Shown here: positions 15,089-24,049 of the stretch, piece by piece | How the letters are laid out: the number at the start of each line of letters is the position of its first letter | Position numbering within the stretch: the first letter of the stretch is position 1 | DNA from: Vulcanimicrobiota bacterium | GTDB taxonomy: Bacteria > Vulcanimicrobiota > Vulcanimicrobiia > Vulcanimicrobiales > Vulcanimicrobiaceae | Direction: 5' to 3' | Length of the DNA stretch: 39,305 bases | NCBI GenBank assembly: GCA_019241305.1 | Contig: JAFAXE010000203.1 | Coordinates: 1-39,305 of the forward strand | Made by a program: the position numbers and the translations under genes | The notes under the pieces: generated by a model | Seen by the model: the letters and a program-made list of their open reading frames with translations, nothing else | Database searches by the model: none | What the model was told of the DNA's origin: nothing

Positions 15089-16473
15089 TGGAGCGCGGGC
15101 AAACGACGACGGCACCACCGCCGCCGCGAGCGCAACCCGCTGCGGCTCCACCGCGCACGGAACGAGAAGCCACGAAACGCCCGCCCGTCGTCCGCACGGT
15201 CGTGATCGTCGTCGTGGCGATCGCCGTGCTTGCGGCGCTGATCGCGGCCGTGCGCTATTTCGCCTACGCCAGCTCGCATGAAACCACGGACGATGCGAAA
15301 ATCGATGCGAACCAAATCCAGGTGACAAGCAAAATCACCGAACGCGTCGACCGGGTCTTGGTCGATACCAACCAGTACGTCCACAAGGGTCAACTGCTCA
15401 TTCAATTGGACGATCGTGACGAGCGCGCGCGGCTCGAGAACGCGCTGGCAACGAGAAACGCCTACCGTGCGCAGGAAAATGCGGCGCAAGCGAACGTCGC
15501 GCTGACGCGTGACGAGCAGGCCGCGCAAAACCAGCAAAGCCGTGGTGCGATCGAATCGGCGCAAGCCGGCGTCGCGAGCGCGGGAGAGCAGGCGCAAGCG
15601 GCGCAGCAGCAAGTTGGCGTGGCGTCGGCCGGCGTCGCTGATGCCGAAGCGCAGTTGCGCGCCGCGCAGTCGGCCGTGCCGGGAGCACTTCAAAACCTGC
15701 GCAAGGCTCAGGCCGATCTTGCCCGTACGTCATCGCTCGTTTCCACGGGCGACATCGCACGTTCGCAGCTCGATTCTGCGCGTGCAGCCGAAAAAGCGGC
15801 GAGCTCGAATTACGCCCAAACGGAAGCCAACGTCGGCGCTGCGCAAGCCAACGTGAGCTCGGCAAGACAAAAACTCGCCGCGCAGGCGTCTACCGCGAGC
15901 GGCGCCTCGTCTTCGATCGGGACGAGTCAGGGAAACGTCGTGACCGCGCAGGGCAAACTCGCGGAAAGCGCGTCGCCGAATCGCGTCGCTGCGCAACAAG
16001 CCAGCGCACAGGCCGCCGGTGCGCAAGTGGCGACCGCCCAAACGAGCGTCAATCTCGCGCAAAACGATCTGTCGTACACGCAAATACGTTCGCCCATCGA
16101 CGGGTACGTCGGTCAGAAGAGCGTCGACATTGGACAAACGGTCGCGCCGGGCACGCCGCTGTTGACGATCGTCCCCGTCAGGGACGTCTACATCACGGCG
16201 AATTACAAGGAAACCCAGTTGGGCCGCATCCGGGTCGGTCAGCCGGTGGACATCAACGTGGATGCGTACAGCGGGGTGAAGTTTCACGGTTACGTGGACA
16301 ACATCTCGCCTGCGTCGCAGAACACGTTTTCGCTCGTCCCGGCGCAGAACGCGTCGGGGAACTTCGTCAAGGTCACGCAGCGTCTACCGGTCCGTATCCG
16401 ATTCATCGAACCAGATGCGCGTTACGCGCTGCGGCCCGGGATGTCGGTCGAAACCTCCATCAAAGTGAAATAA
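15088..16473 (+). CDS. HlyD/EmrA-type membrane-fusion (periplasmic adaptor) protein
   Basis: A 461-residue adaptor that links an inner-membrane pump to an outer-membrane channel. A Pro/Ala-rich cytoplasmic tail (1-34) leads to one membrane helix (about 35-58), then the conserved start of the barrel domain TTDDAKIDANQIQV and lipoyl half VDRVLVDTNQYVHKGQLLIQLDD. A long Ala/Gln-rich coiled coil (about 115-325) follows. The second lipoyl half contains YTQIRSPIDGYVGQKSVDIGQTV, then the beta-barrel ITANYKETQLGRIRVGQPVDI. The ATG at 15088 overlaps the tetR stop (TAATG). A longer frame to 15049 would overlap tetR further. No pump gene is adjacent, which is unusual. Confidence 0.92.
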   Translation: MERGQTTTAPPPPRAQPAAAPPRTEREATKRPPVVRTVVIVVVAIAVLAALIAAVRYFAYASSHETTDDAKIDANQIQVTSKITERVDRVLVDTNQYVHKGQLLIQLDDRDERARLENALATRNAYRAQENAAQANVALTRDEQAAQNQQSRGAIESAQAGVASAGEQAQAAQQQVGVASAGVADAEAQLRAAQSAVPGALQNLRKAQADLARTSSLVSTGDIARSQLDSARAAEKAASSNYAQTEANVGAAQANVSSARQKLAAQASTASGASSSIGTSQGNVVTAQGKLAESASPNRVAAQQASAQAAGAQVATAQTSVNLAQNDLSYTQIRSPIDGYVGQKSVDIGQTVAPGTPLLTIVPVRDVYITANYKETQLGRIRVGQPVDINVDAYSGVKFHGYVDNISPASQNTFSLVPAQNASGNFVKVTQRLPVRIRFIEPDARYALRPGMSVETSIKVK

Positions 16474-16476
16474 GCG

Positions 16477-18408
16477 ATGGGCACGCAGTTCCGCGGTGCG
16501 CGTGTATCGGCGCACCTTGCGGTGCCGCTTGCGGCCGGTCTGCTTTTGAGCTGCTCGATACCCGGATTTGGCGCCCAGCCCGTCCCAGCCCCATTTCCGG
16601 TGACGCCGCCGGTCACGACGGTGACGCCGGCTCCCGCATCACCGGTTCCGCGTGGTCTCGTTCTCCCGCCGGTCCCTGCCGTCGAACCGGGATATCGTGC
16701 GCCGGCGGCGACCGTTCCGACCGGTACGATCGTCGGCGTGACGCAGCAGCCGTTCGTCGGTATCGCGTTGAACGACGCGATTGCGCTGGCACTGGTGCGC
16801 AACACGGATCTCATCGTCTCTGCAGAAAACCGCCGAATCGCCGGTTACCGCATCGTGGCCGCGGAAGGCGCGTACGACGTGCGGTTTGCGGTCACGCCGT
16901 CGTACCAGTACCAGGTGACGGCCCCGCTCAGTCCCTTTCAGGCTGGGCCGGGAGGCGGTCCCATCACGCAAACGACCGGTGGATTGAGCGGTTCGTTTTC
17001 GGGTCAGACGCAATCGGGAACGCAATTTGCCGTCGGCTATTCGGGGGAAGGGATCCGTTCCAACAATACAGCCAACGGCTTCAATCCGTATTACCAAAGC
17101 GCGCTTTCGTTCAACGTCACACAGCCGCTCCTGCGCGGGCGCTTCACGGAAGCGCGGCGGCAACTGGAACTGGCACGGATCAATGCCGCCGCTGCCAGTG
17201 ACTCGACGGCGCTCACCGCCTCCAACACCATCACGAGCGTCGCCGAAACATATTGGGATCTGGTCGCCGCCTGGCGTAACGTAGCGATTCAGGAAGAGGC
17301 CTTACGTCAAGTGCAGGCCCAAGCGCAGAGCAACGAGCGGCTCGTGCGCCGCGGCGCGGCCGCGCCGGTCGAGGTGGTGGAATCGAACACGCAGGTGAGC
17401 GTGTATCAAGACAACGTGCTCTCGGGGCTACAAAATGTGGCCCGCCTTCAGAACCAATTGAAACAAACGATGCTTGCCGATCCCGCGGACCCGATTTGGA
17501 TGGCCAACCTCGTACCGACGTCGCCTGCGAAGGATCTTCCGCGCGAGCCGTCACTCGGCGACGTGCTCTTGGCGGCCCTCCGCAATCGCCCTGAAGTCGC
17601 GCAGCTGGCAGAAGAGCGCCGGCAGAATGACGTCGAGCTGGCGTACGCTCGCGACCAAGCCCGTCCTCAGGTCGATGTCAGCCTTGGCTACACCTCAAAC
17701 GGGTTTGCGGGCGAGCCGGCGAGTTTGCTCGCGAATCCGATTTTTTCGGTGTTCGGGCCCGTCTTTACGTCCGTCGATCAGCTCATCGCGTACGCCGACA
17801 TGCACGGCGCCAAGATCCCTCCCTTGCACGTCACCTTTCCGTCTCCGCCGCCGGCGTTCATCGGTGGCTTGGGTACCGCGATGACGAACCTGCTCGCCAA
17901 CCGCCTTCCGGCCGTGGCGCTCTCGGTAACGGTTGGCGTCCCATTGCGCAACCGTACCGCTCGCGCGAACTTTGCCGTCGCGCAAGAACAACAACAACAG
18001 CTCACCGTGCAGCAGGCCGCACTGGTGCAGCGAATCGCTTTTGAAGCGCGCAACGCCTTGCAAACGTTGCAAGCGGCGCGCTCACGTCTCGTCGCAGCGC
18101 GTGCCGGCCGCATTGCGGCGGAACGCGTCTATTCAAGCGAGCAACGTAAGTTTCGCGCCGGCACCTCCACGACGTTCTTGGTCTTGCAGCGACAAACCGA
18201 TGTTGCCACGCAGCGAGGACGCGAGCTGCAAGCGCAGACCGACCTCAACAAGGCCGTCGTCGAACTGGACCGCGTGAGCGGGACGATTCTCGACAGCAAT
18301 GGTTTTACCATCACCTCCGCTGGTTCCGGACCGGTCCCGGTCACGACGCTTCCAGCGCGTCCCTCGCCCGCGCCAGCGGCGACGCTTTCTCCCTTGCCAC
18401 TGCCGTAA
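16477..18408 (+). CDS. TolC-family outer-membrane efflux channel
   Basis: A 643-residue protein, longer than E. coli TolC (about 490). The N-terminal hydrophobic segment LAVPLAAGLLLSCSIP contains LLSC, a possible lipobox, as in OprM-type lipoprotein channels. A Pro-rich stretch (about 35-80) precedes two outer-membrane efflux repeats. The first carries GIALNDAIALALVRNTDLI, YQSALSFNVTQPLLRGRFTEARRQLELARI and RNVAIQEEALRQVQAQAQSN. The second carries ALRNRPEVAQLAEERRQNDVELAYARDQARPQ and a final helix region RAGTSTTFLVLQRQTDVATQRGRELQAQTDLNKAVVEL. It starts 3 bases after the HlyD stop and belongs to the same operon. The protein would span the outer membrane and periplasm. Confidence 0.92.
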   Translation: MGTQFRGARVSAHLAVPLAAGLLLSCSIPGFGAQPVPAPFPVTPPVTTVTPAPASPVPRGLVLPPVPAVEPGYRAPAATVPTGTIVGVTQQPFVGIALNDAIALALVRNTDLIVSAENRRIAGYRIVAAEGAYDVRFAVTPSYQYQVTAPLSPFQAGPGGGPITQTTGGLSGSFSGQTQSGTQFAVGYSGEGIRSNNTANGFNPYYQSALSFNVTQPLLRGRFTEARRQLELARINAAAASDSTALTASNTITSVAETYWDLVAAWRNVAIQEEALRQVQAQAQSNERLVRRGAAAPVEVVESNTQVSVYQDNVLSGLQNVARLQNQLKQTMLADPADPIWMANLVPTSPAKDLPREPSLGDVLLAALRNRPEVAQLAEERRQNDVELAYARDQARPQVDVSLGYTSNGFAGEPASLLANPIFSVFGPVFTSVDQLIAYADMHGAKIPPLHVTFPSPPPAFIGGLGTAMTNLLANRLPAVALSVTVGVPLRNRTARANFAVAQEQQQQLTVQQAALVQRIAFEARNALQTLQAARSRLVAARAGRIAAERVYSSEQRKFRAGTSTTFLVLQRQTDVATQRGRELQAQTDLNKAVVELDRVSGTILDSNGFTITSAGSGPVPVTTLPARPSPAPAATLSPLPLP

Positions 18409-18414
18409 CGCGCC

Positions 18415-19158
18415 ATGCTACGCGTCGGTCTCTGGCTGAGCGTCCTGACGTCTATTCTGTGGCTCACGTGCACCCAAGGTGCGATGGCTGGGCCGCCATT
18501 TTCCACGGATGACCCCGAGCCCACGGAATACCGCCACTGGGAAGTCTATCTTGGCGCTGACTATGAACACGCAGTGGACGGCGCAACGGCCTCCGTGCCA
18601 TTCGCGGAGTTCAACTATGGCTTGATGCCGAACGTGCAGTTTTCTATCACGTTTCCGTTCGAAGCAGGCTGGTCAGCTACACGGACGGCTTCGTATCGCT
18701 ACGGGTCCACGGAAATCGGCGCGAAGCTACGCTTCCTTCAAGAAACCCGTGCGCTGCCGCAAGTTGCGTTCTATCCTTCGGTGCGCGTTGCGAGTGGCGC
18801 CCAAAGGACTGGTACGGAAACGTTCTTGCCGCTATGGCTGCAGAAGAGTTGGGGGCGATGGACTGCATACGGCGGGGCAGGACGGTGGTTAGACTCGAGC
18901 GATCACCGCCAGAATCAGACGTTCAGCGGTTTGGCCCTGCTTCGTGCGATGTCGAGTGCGACGACGTTCGGCGTGGAGCTGTTTCACGCGAGTGCCGCGC
19001 CTCGCAGTGCGCGCGCCTCGACCGCCTTCAACGTGGGAGTGCTCATCGTTCACGATGCACATCACGGGATCGTCGCGTCGGCTGGGCGCAGCCTCGATGG
19101 CTCGACCCCATTTTCTGCTTACGCTGCCTACGAACTCATGCTGGGAAGTTCACACTAA
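18415..19158 (+). CDS. outer-membrane beta-barrel protein, transporter-like
   Basis: A 247-residue protein with a signal peptide (MLRVGLWLSVLTSILWLTCTQGAMA). The mature start GPPFSTDDPEPTEYRHWEVY is typical of barrel proteins in the MetA-pathway phenol-degradation transporter group. Alternating aromatic/polar strands follow (FAEFNYGLMPNVQFSITFPF, YRYGSTEIGAKLRF, WTAYGGAGRWL). It begins 6 bases after the tolC stop. It may be an accessory outer-membrane component of the export operon; the cargo cannot be inferred. Confidence 0.72.
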   Translation: MLRVGLWLSVLTSILWLTCTQGAMAGPPFSTDDPEPTEYRHWEVYLGADYEHAVDGATASVPFAEFNYGLMPNVQFSITFPFEAGWSATRTASYRYGSTEIGAKLRFLQETRALPQVAFYPSVRVASGAQRTGTETFLPLWLQKSWGRWTAYGGAGRWLDSSDHRQNQTFSGLALLRAMSSATTFGVELFHASAAPRSARASTAFNVGVLIVHDAHHGIVASAGRSLDGSTPFSAYAAYELMLGSSH

Positions 19159-19189
19159 GGGATTCCCCCGCCGCGGCGAACAGATCACG

Positions 19190-19750
19190 ATGCGACGTGG
19201 CTCAATGCGTGCAACGCTGCTCTCAATAGTCGTTCTCGCTTGCGCCATGCGTGCTGCTGGGGATTCGGAAACGCTGCCGGCGTGCGCGACGATTCCCGTT
19301 GAGACCGTCGATGTTCTGGATTCCGGAAAGGCCAAGATCGGTGACCGTTTCCGTTTCCGCGCCATCGACACGGTGTTGACGCCGCAAGGGCCCCGCGTGG
19401 AGCGCGGCGCGCTCGGTTACGGCATCGTGGAGTTCGTCGTTGCCGCAGCAGCACACGGCCGGCCGGGACAGCTGTTGCTCGAAGCACGGTATTTTTCATT
19501 GCCTCACGGCAAGCAGCTAGAGGTGACGATCGACGCGGCAGCTTCCAATGAAGTGCACAGCGGCGCGACCGGAAACGCACCCGGAATCTTCGGCGCAGTC
19601 CCGCTCCCTTTTATGGGCGTCGCCGTCGGCGCGTTCAACTATTTTCACGCGGGCAAGAATGTCACGATTCCGCCTGGATCCCGCTTTGCGGTCACCCCGG
19701 TCGGTGATCTCGCCAAGCCACGGCGCTGCCGCCCCGAACTGCAGCTCTAA
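19190..19750 (+). CDS. secreted hypothetical protein at the end of the export operon
   Basis: A 186-residue protein with a signal peptide (MRATLLSIVVLACAMRAAG from the second Met). The mature part has one Cys near the N-terminus (LPACATIPVE), a strand-rich middle (KIGDRFRFRAIDTVL, GALGYGIVEFVVAA, GQLLLEARYFSLPHGKQLEVTID) and a Gly-rich segment FGAVPLPFMGVAVGAFNYF that could contact a membrane. No family is recognised. ATG 19190 and 19205 are both possible; neither has a strong ribosome site. Longer frames to 18944 overlap the barrel gene and are rejected. The stop overlaps the convergent pgl stop (CTAA shared). Confidence 0.65.
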   Translation: MRRGSMRATLLSIVVLACAMRAAGDSETLPACATIPVETVDVLDSGKAKIGDRFRFRAIDTVLTPQGPRVERGALGYGIVEFVVAAAAHGRPGQLLLEARYFSLPHGKQLEVTIDAAASNEVHSGATGNAPGIFGAVPLPFMGVAVGAFNYFHAGKNVTIPPGSRFAVTPVGDLAKPRRCRPELQL

Positions 19751-20508
19751 ACGGGGTTTTGGACGAGTTGTAGCGCGGCGCGGTCCACGAACCAGCAGAG
19801 CGTACCGCTGCAAGGATTGACGATCTGCACGGGATAGGTGTTGGGGTCGTACGGACCGTCGAGAACGGCAGACAACGCTTCGGCTTTTGCCTCACCCGCG
19901 GTCACGACGATCACCTCCCGGGCCGCATTGATCGCACGTGGAGTGAGCGTCAGACGGTACGAACCAACCTTCGGCACGAACGGCGCATTGACGATCAGTA
20001 CGTCGTCGGTGACGGGAGAAGAGCCAGGAAAGATCGAGGCGGTATGTCCGTCTGGTCCCATCCCTAGCATGATGAGATCGAACACCGGGGGGTCGCCCAG
20101 TTCGCGCACCAACGTCTCGGCGTAGTCGGCGGCAGCGCGCGCCGGTTCATCTTCGCCGTGCATCCGGAAGATCTGGTGCGGATCGATGTGCAGCGGACGG
20201 AGCAACGTCGTCTCCGCCATCCCATAGTTCGAGTCGGGGTCATCTGGCGCGACACAACGTTCGTCGCCGAAGAAGAAGAGCACGCGGCGCCAATCGACCG
20301 ACACCGCATACGGCGGCGCTGCGAGCGTCGCGTAGATCGCCTTGGGCGTGTTTCCTCCCGCTAGCGCGATGGTAAAGCGGCCGCGCGCCGCGATGGCGGT
20401 CGTCGCGGCGCTTGCAACGTACGCGGCGACCTCGCCAGCAAGCTCCGCATCCGTCGCAGCGACCCGAATCACGCTCCGTTCGCGCACCGTCGGGCGCACG
20501 ACGTTCAT
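19747..20508 (-). CDS. pgl: 6-phosphogluconolactonase
   Basis: Hydrolyses 6-phosphoglucono-1,5-lactone to 6-phosphogluconate, the second step of the oxidative pentose-phosphate pathway, in the cytoplasm. It has 253 residues, usual for the family, with TIALAGGNTPKAIYATL (phosphate-binding region), FFFGDERCVAPDDPDSNYGMA and MLGMGPDGHTASIFPGS. ATG 20508 is in an ATGA overlap with the opcA stop; the longer frame to 20673 is inside opcA. It is the last gene of the operon and converges on the secreted hypothetical gene with a 4-base tail overlap. Confidence 0.93.
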   Translation of the reverse strand: MNVVRPTVRERSVIRVAATDAELAGEVAAYVASAATTAIAARGRFTIALAGGNTPKAIYATLAAPPYAVSVDWRRVLFFFGDERCVAPDDPDSNYGMAETTLLRPLHIDPHQIFRMHGEDEPARAAADYAETLVRELGDPPVFDLIMLGMGPDGHTASIFPGSSPVTDDVLIVNAPFVPKVGSYRLTLTPRAINAAREVIVVTAGEAKAEALSAVLDGPYDPNTYPVQIVNPCSGTLCWFVDRAALQLVQNPV

Positions 20509-21518
20509 TGCGACGCGCAGTCGAGAAGCCCGCAGACCGTTTCGACCGTTTGCTCGAAAATGAGATCGCGCTCCTGATGCATCGTCGCGCGCTCGACGAG
20601 CGACATCGTATCGACGCTCTGGAGCGGGGTGTACCAGCACGGTTTCGCCTTTGCGCCTTCCACGGAAAGACACACCACCGTCGGATCATCACTGAGGGTC
20701 GCGGCGTACGTCGACGCTCCGGTGCCGAGTGCTACCCGCATGACGCGCCTCCTCTCGCCGGATCGTGACGGCGCGAAGGTAACGGTGCCGCCGTCGCGCG
20801 CGATGAACGTGTGCCCCTCACCCACGTGCCAACTGAGCCGGCTCGCCAGCCAGCCCGCGAGATAAACCGTCTCTGCTTCCGAGCCGGCCGCAATCTCCAA
20901 ACGGCGCAGCGAGAACAAGTCGTGGAACAGCGCGGGGTCGTCGAAAAACTGCGCAATCATATCCTGCCACGGCAACAGCCGCATGTACGCGAGGTCGCGG
21001 AGCACCGCGCCCGGATGCGCGCGCAAGAAGTTTGCCACTTCGCGAACTGCTGCATCCTCGCGCTTCGGTCCGGAGGAGTCGACGACAATCGTTTGGACGA
21101 GCGGAAAGAGAGCCTCGAGCAACGCCGACTCGGCGACGGCCGCCGATGACCACCAGAGCACCGTGTGCGTATCACTGACGAGTAAGTCGCGCGCAATGGA
21201 GGCCGCGACGGCCGGGTCGATATCACCGACGTCGAGCATGATGCGCTGACTCAGCACCGTACAGCCATCGCCGCGCGTCGTGCTGACGTCGGCACTTCCG
21301 TCGTCGCGCGTCGCATCGAGGACGATGAGACGGGAGGGATGTTTCTCCGTCATCCGTTCGGCCCGTTCGAGCACCCACTCGCGATAGTCGGCGTCGTCGA
21401 TGAAGACGAGCAGGTTCAGCGTCGCAACGCACGGACCCACTTCCTCCGACGTGGGGGCATTCGCGCGCTGGCGCAGGATCTCGTGGATCGCGGAAAGGTC
21501 GTCGATCGACGTGGTCAT
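20505..21518 (-). CDS. opcA: glucose-6-phosphate dehydrogenase assembly protein OpcA
   Basis: A 337-residue protein placed between zwf and pgl, the classical position of opcA, and joined to both by ATGA overlaps. OpcA is an activator or assembly factor of glucose-6-phosphate dehydrogenase in Cyanobacteria and Actinobacteria. Supporting sequence: CVATLNLLVFIDDADYREWV in the N-terminal half, then VLWWSSAAVAESALLEALFPL, IVVDSSGP and LRDLAYMRLLPWQDMIAQFFDDP in the middle. ATG 21518 is chosen because of the 4-base overlap with zwf; a longer frame runs into zwf. The assignment relies partly on context. Confidence 0.88.
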   Translation of the reverse strand: MTTSIDDLSAIHEILRQRANAPTSEEVGPCVATLNLLVFIDDADYREWVLERAERMTEKHPSRLIVLDATRDDGSADVSTTRGDGCTVLSQRIMLDVGDIDPAVAASIARDLLVSDTHTVLWWSSAAVAESALLEALFPLVQTIVVDSSGPKREDAAVREVANFLRAHPGAVLRDLAYMRLLPWQDMIAQFFDDPALFHDLFSLRRLEIAAGSEAETVYLAGWLASRLSWHVGEGHTFIARDGGTVTFAPSRSGERRRVMRVALGTGASTYAATLSDDPTVVCLSVEGAKAKPCWYTPLQSVDTMSLVERATMHQERDLIFEQTVETVCGLLDCASQ

Positions 21519-23092
21519 ATGCGGCGCCACTCTCGACCGTCCGCGATGAGCATCGCGTCCGAGGTCCGCGGTCCCTGACCACCCGCGAGGTAGTTCGGAA
21601 ACTCGGGTGCGGGCGTGTCCCGCCAACCGTTCAGAACCGGCATCACGATTTGCCAAGCGCGCTCGACGGCATCCCAGCGGGTGAACAGCGTGGCGTCGCC
21701 GCGCATGGCGTCGCCGATGAGCCGTTCGTACGCGGGTGCGGAAACCGTGCCGAATCCGGTGCCGTAGTTGAAATCCATCGTCACGGCCCGAATGTGCATC
21801 TTCGGACCCGGGACCTTCGCATTGAAGCGAATCTGCACGCCTTCGTCCGGCTGAATCTTCATCACGAGCGTGTTTTGATCGATGGCGTCCCCAGTCTCTC
21901 CGAACAGCCGATGCGGAATTTGCCGGAACCGGACGGCGATCTCGGAGTTTTTGTGAGCGAGCCGCTTTCCACTGCGCAAGAAAAATGGGACGTCGGCCCA
22001 GCGCCAGTTATCGACCAGCAGTTTGACGGCGGCGTAGGTTTCGGTGTCCGAGTGAGGATCGACGCTCGGCTCCTCGCGATAGCCGACCACCGGCTTCCCT
22101 TCGATGAGCCCGGGGCCGTATTGTCCACGCGCCGTCAATTTTGTGGTCTGTTCCGGCGCAATGAGGCGCACGGCGGAGAGCACTTTGAACTTTTCATCGC
22201 GGATGCTGTCGGCGCCGGCGGAAACGGGTGGCTCCATGGCGACGAGCGCGAGTAAGTTCAGAACGTGATTCTGAATCATATCGCGGAGCGCACCGGCGTT
22301 TTCGTAGTAGCCGCCTCGTCCTTCGACTCCAACGGTTTCGGCGGCGGTGATTTGAATGGAGTCGACGTACCGGCGGTTCCAAATCGGCTCGAAGATGACG
22401 TTAGCGAACCGCAGCGCCATGATATCTTGAACCGGCTCTTTGCCGAGATAGTGGTCGATGCGATAGACGTGGCGTTCCTCGAAGACCTTGACGATCTCCG
22501 CTTGGAGCGCGCGTGCGCCGTCGAGATCGGTTCCAAACGGCTTCTCGACGATGATGCGGGTCCAACCTCGTCCGTTGTCGCGCGGTCCGAGCTTCGCAGC
22601 GTCGAGCGCCGCAACCACCTTCGGGAAGACTTGGGGCGGCGTTGACAGGTAAAACAGGCGGTTCCCGGCGGTCCCGAGGTGTTCGTCGTTTTCCTCGAGG
22701 CGTCGCTTGAGGTCGGCGAAGGCCGCCGAATCGCTGAAGTCGCCGGTGACATAGCTCAGGTGCCGCGCAAAGTCGCTCCACAGCGGATCGCGCGCCGGAC
22801 CGGAGCGAGAATAGGTATCGATCGATTGCTTGACGTTGGCCCGGAAACTGTCGTCGTTTTCCGGCGTTCTCGAAAAGCCGATGACGCCGAAATTCGTTGG
22901 CAAGATATCTTCGAGCCGCAAGTTATAGATCGCCGGAAACAACATGCGGTTCGCAAGATCGCCGCTCGCGCCGAAGAAGACGATGTTGCAGGGGTCGGCG
23001 ATGCGGTTGGATTCGAGGCCGGCACGCAGGACGTTTAAGGCGCTCGCTGCCCCATCGGAGGCGGGCCTCGTCACCGTGCCGAGGGCGCTCAT
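21515..23092 (-). CDS. zwf: glucose-6-phosphate 1-dehydrogenase
   Basis: Oxidises glucose 6-phosphate to 6-phosphogluconolactone with reduction of NAD(P). It has 525 residues, typical length. Motifs: Rossmann IVFFGASGDLANRMLFPAIYNL, IIVEKPFGTDL, and the active-site signature RIDHYLGKEPVQDIMALRFAN, with ALRDMIQNHVLNLLALVAMEPP and PFFLRSGKRL following. The N-terminal tail of about 35 residues before the Rossmann fold is longer than in E. coli and similar to OpcA-associated enzymes. ATG 23092 overlaps the gnd stop; the stop overlaps opcA. Confidence 0.96.
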   Translation of the reverse strand: MSALGTVTRPASDGAASALNVLRAGLESNRIADPCNIVFFGASGDLANRMLFPAIYNLRLEDILPTNFGVIGFSRTPENDDSFRANVKQSIDTYSRSGPARDPLWSDFARHLSYVTGDFSDSAAFADLKRRLEENDEHLGTAGNRLFYLSTPPQVFPKVVAALDAAKLGPRDNGRGWTRIIVEKPFGTDLDGARALQAEIVKVFEERHVYRIDHYLGKEPVQDIMALRFANVIFEPIWNRRYVDSIQITAAETVGVEGRGGYYENAGALRDMIQNHVLNLLALVAMEPPVSAGADSIRDEKFKVLSAVRLIAPEQTTKLTARGQYGPGLIEGKPVVGYREEPSVDPHSDTETYAAVKLLVDNWRWADVPFFLRSGKRLAHKNSEIAVRFRQIPHRLFGETGDAIDQNTLVMKIQPDEGVQIRFNAKVPGPKMHIRAVTMDFNYGTGFGTVSAPAYERLIGDAMRGDATLFTRWDAVERAWQIVMPVLNGWRDTPAPEFPNYLAGGQGPRTSDAMLIADGREWRRI

Positions 23093-24024
23093 CGCGTCGC
23101 CCCTGCGGCCTCCGTTGAACGTGAGGTGTCTTCGAGCTTCACCGCATGTCCACCGAACTCGTTTCGCAGCGCAGCGATGACCTTGGCGCTGAACGACTCA
23201 TCCTGACGCGACACGAAACGGGAGATGAGGGACATCGTGATGACCGGTGCGGGAACGTTCTCATCGATGGCCGCCTGCACCGTCCAGCGTCCCTCACCGC
23301 TGTCGTCCACATAGCCGCGAATCTTCGAAAGGGTCGGGTCGCGGCGAAACGCCATCTCGGCAAGCTCCAGCAGCCACGACCGTACGACGCTGCCGTGCAG
23401 CCACAACTTGGCGAGTTGGTGGAGATCGTAATCGAATTGCGATTTCTCCAGCACTTCAAATCCTTCGCCGTAGGCGGCGAGCATGCCGTACTCGATTCCG
23501 TTATGCACCATCTTTGAGAAATGACCGGCGCCGCTTTTGCCGACGTACGCATACCCATCCGGCGGGGCAAGCGTAACAAAAATCGGCTCGCAGCGCTTCA
23601 CCGCAGCTTCGTCGCCGCCAACCATGAGGCAGTATCCGTTTTCCAGTCCCCAAATGCCGCCGCTCGTTCCCGCGTCGATAAACGCGATGCCGTGCTCCTT
23701 AGCTTCGTCGCAGCGCGCTATCGATTCACGGTAGTTGGAATTGCCGCCATCGATGATCGCGTCGCCGCGCGAAAGCAAACCGAGAAGTTCGCGTACGGTA
23801 TCATCGGTCGGCTTGCCGGCGGGAACCATGATCCAGACCGCCCGTGGGGCCGGAAGCTTGCCGACGAGCTCCTCCAGCGACGCGGCGCCCTGGGCGCCTC
23901 CGGCCGCGCTCTGTGCCACAGCCTCGGGACTGCGGTCGTAGACTACGACGGAATGACCGCCGCGCAAGAGCCGCGTCGTCATATTGGCGCCCATGCGACC
24001 GAGCCCGATCATTCCGATTTGCAT
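23089..24024 (-). CDS. gnd: 6-phosphogluconate dehydrogenase, short (GndA/YqeC-like) form
   Basis: Oxidative decarboxylation of 6-phosphogluconate to ribulose 5-phosphate. It has 311 residues, matching the short form instead of the usual 470-residue form. Motifs: IGMIGLGRMGANMTTRLLRGGH, IIDGGNSNYRES, FIDAGTSGGIWGLENGYCLMVGG and the catalytic region YVGKSGAGHFSKMVHNGIEYG. At the end of the second beta strand VVVYDRSPEA carries Asp, which usually favours NAD over NADP. ATG 24024 is set by GGGGGA just upstream; a 14-residue extension to 24066 overlaps the preceding gene. Confidence 0.94.
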   Translation of the reverse strand: MQIGMIGLGRMGANMTTRLLRGGHSVVVYDRSPEAVAQSAAGGAQGAASLEELVGKLPAPRAVWIMVPAGKPTDDTVRELLGLLSRGDAIIDGGNSNYRESIARCDEAKEHGIAFIDAGTSGGIWGLENGYCLMVGGDEAAVKRCEPIFVTLAPPDGYAYVGKSGAGHFSKMVHNGIEYGMLAAYGEGFEVLEKSQFDYDLHQLAKLWLHGSVVRSWLLELAEMAFRRDPTLSKIRGYVDDSGEGRWTVQAAIDENVPAPVITMSLISRFVSRQDESFSAKVIAALRNEFGGHAVKLEDTSRSTEAAGATR

Positions 24025-24049
24025 GCTGTCCCCCGCGACGGTGTGTTGG

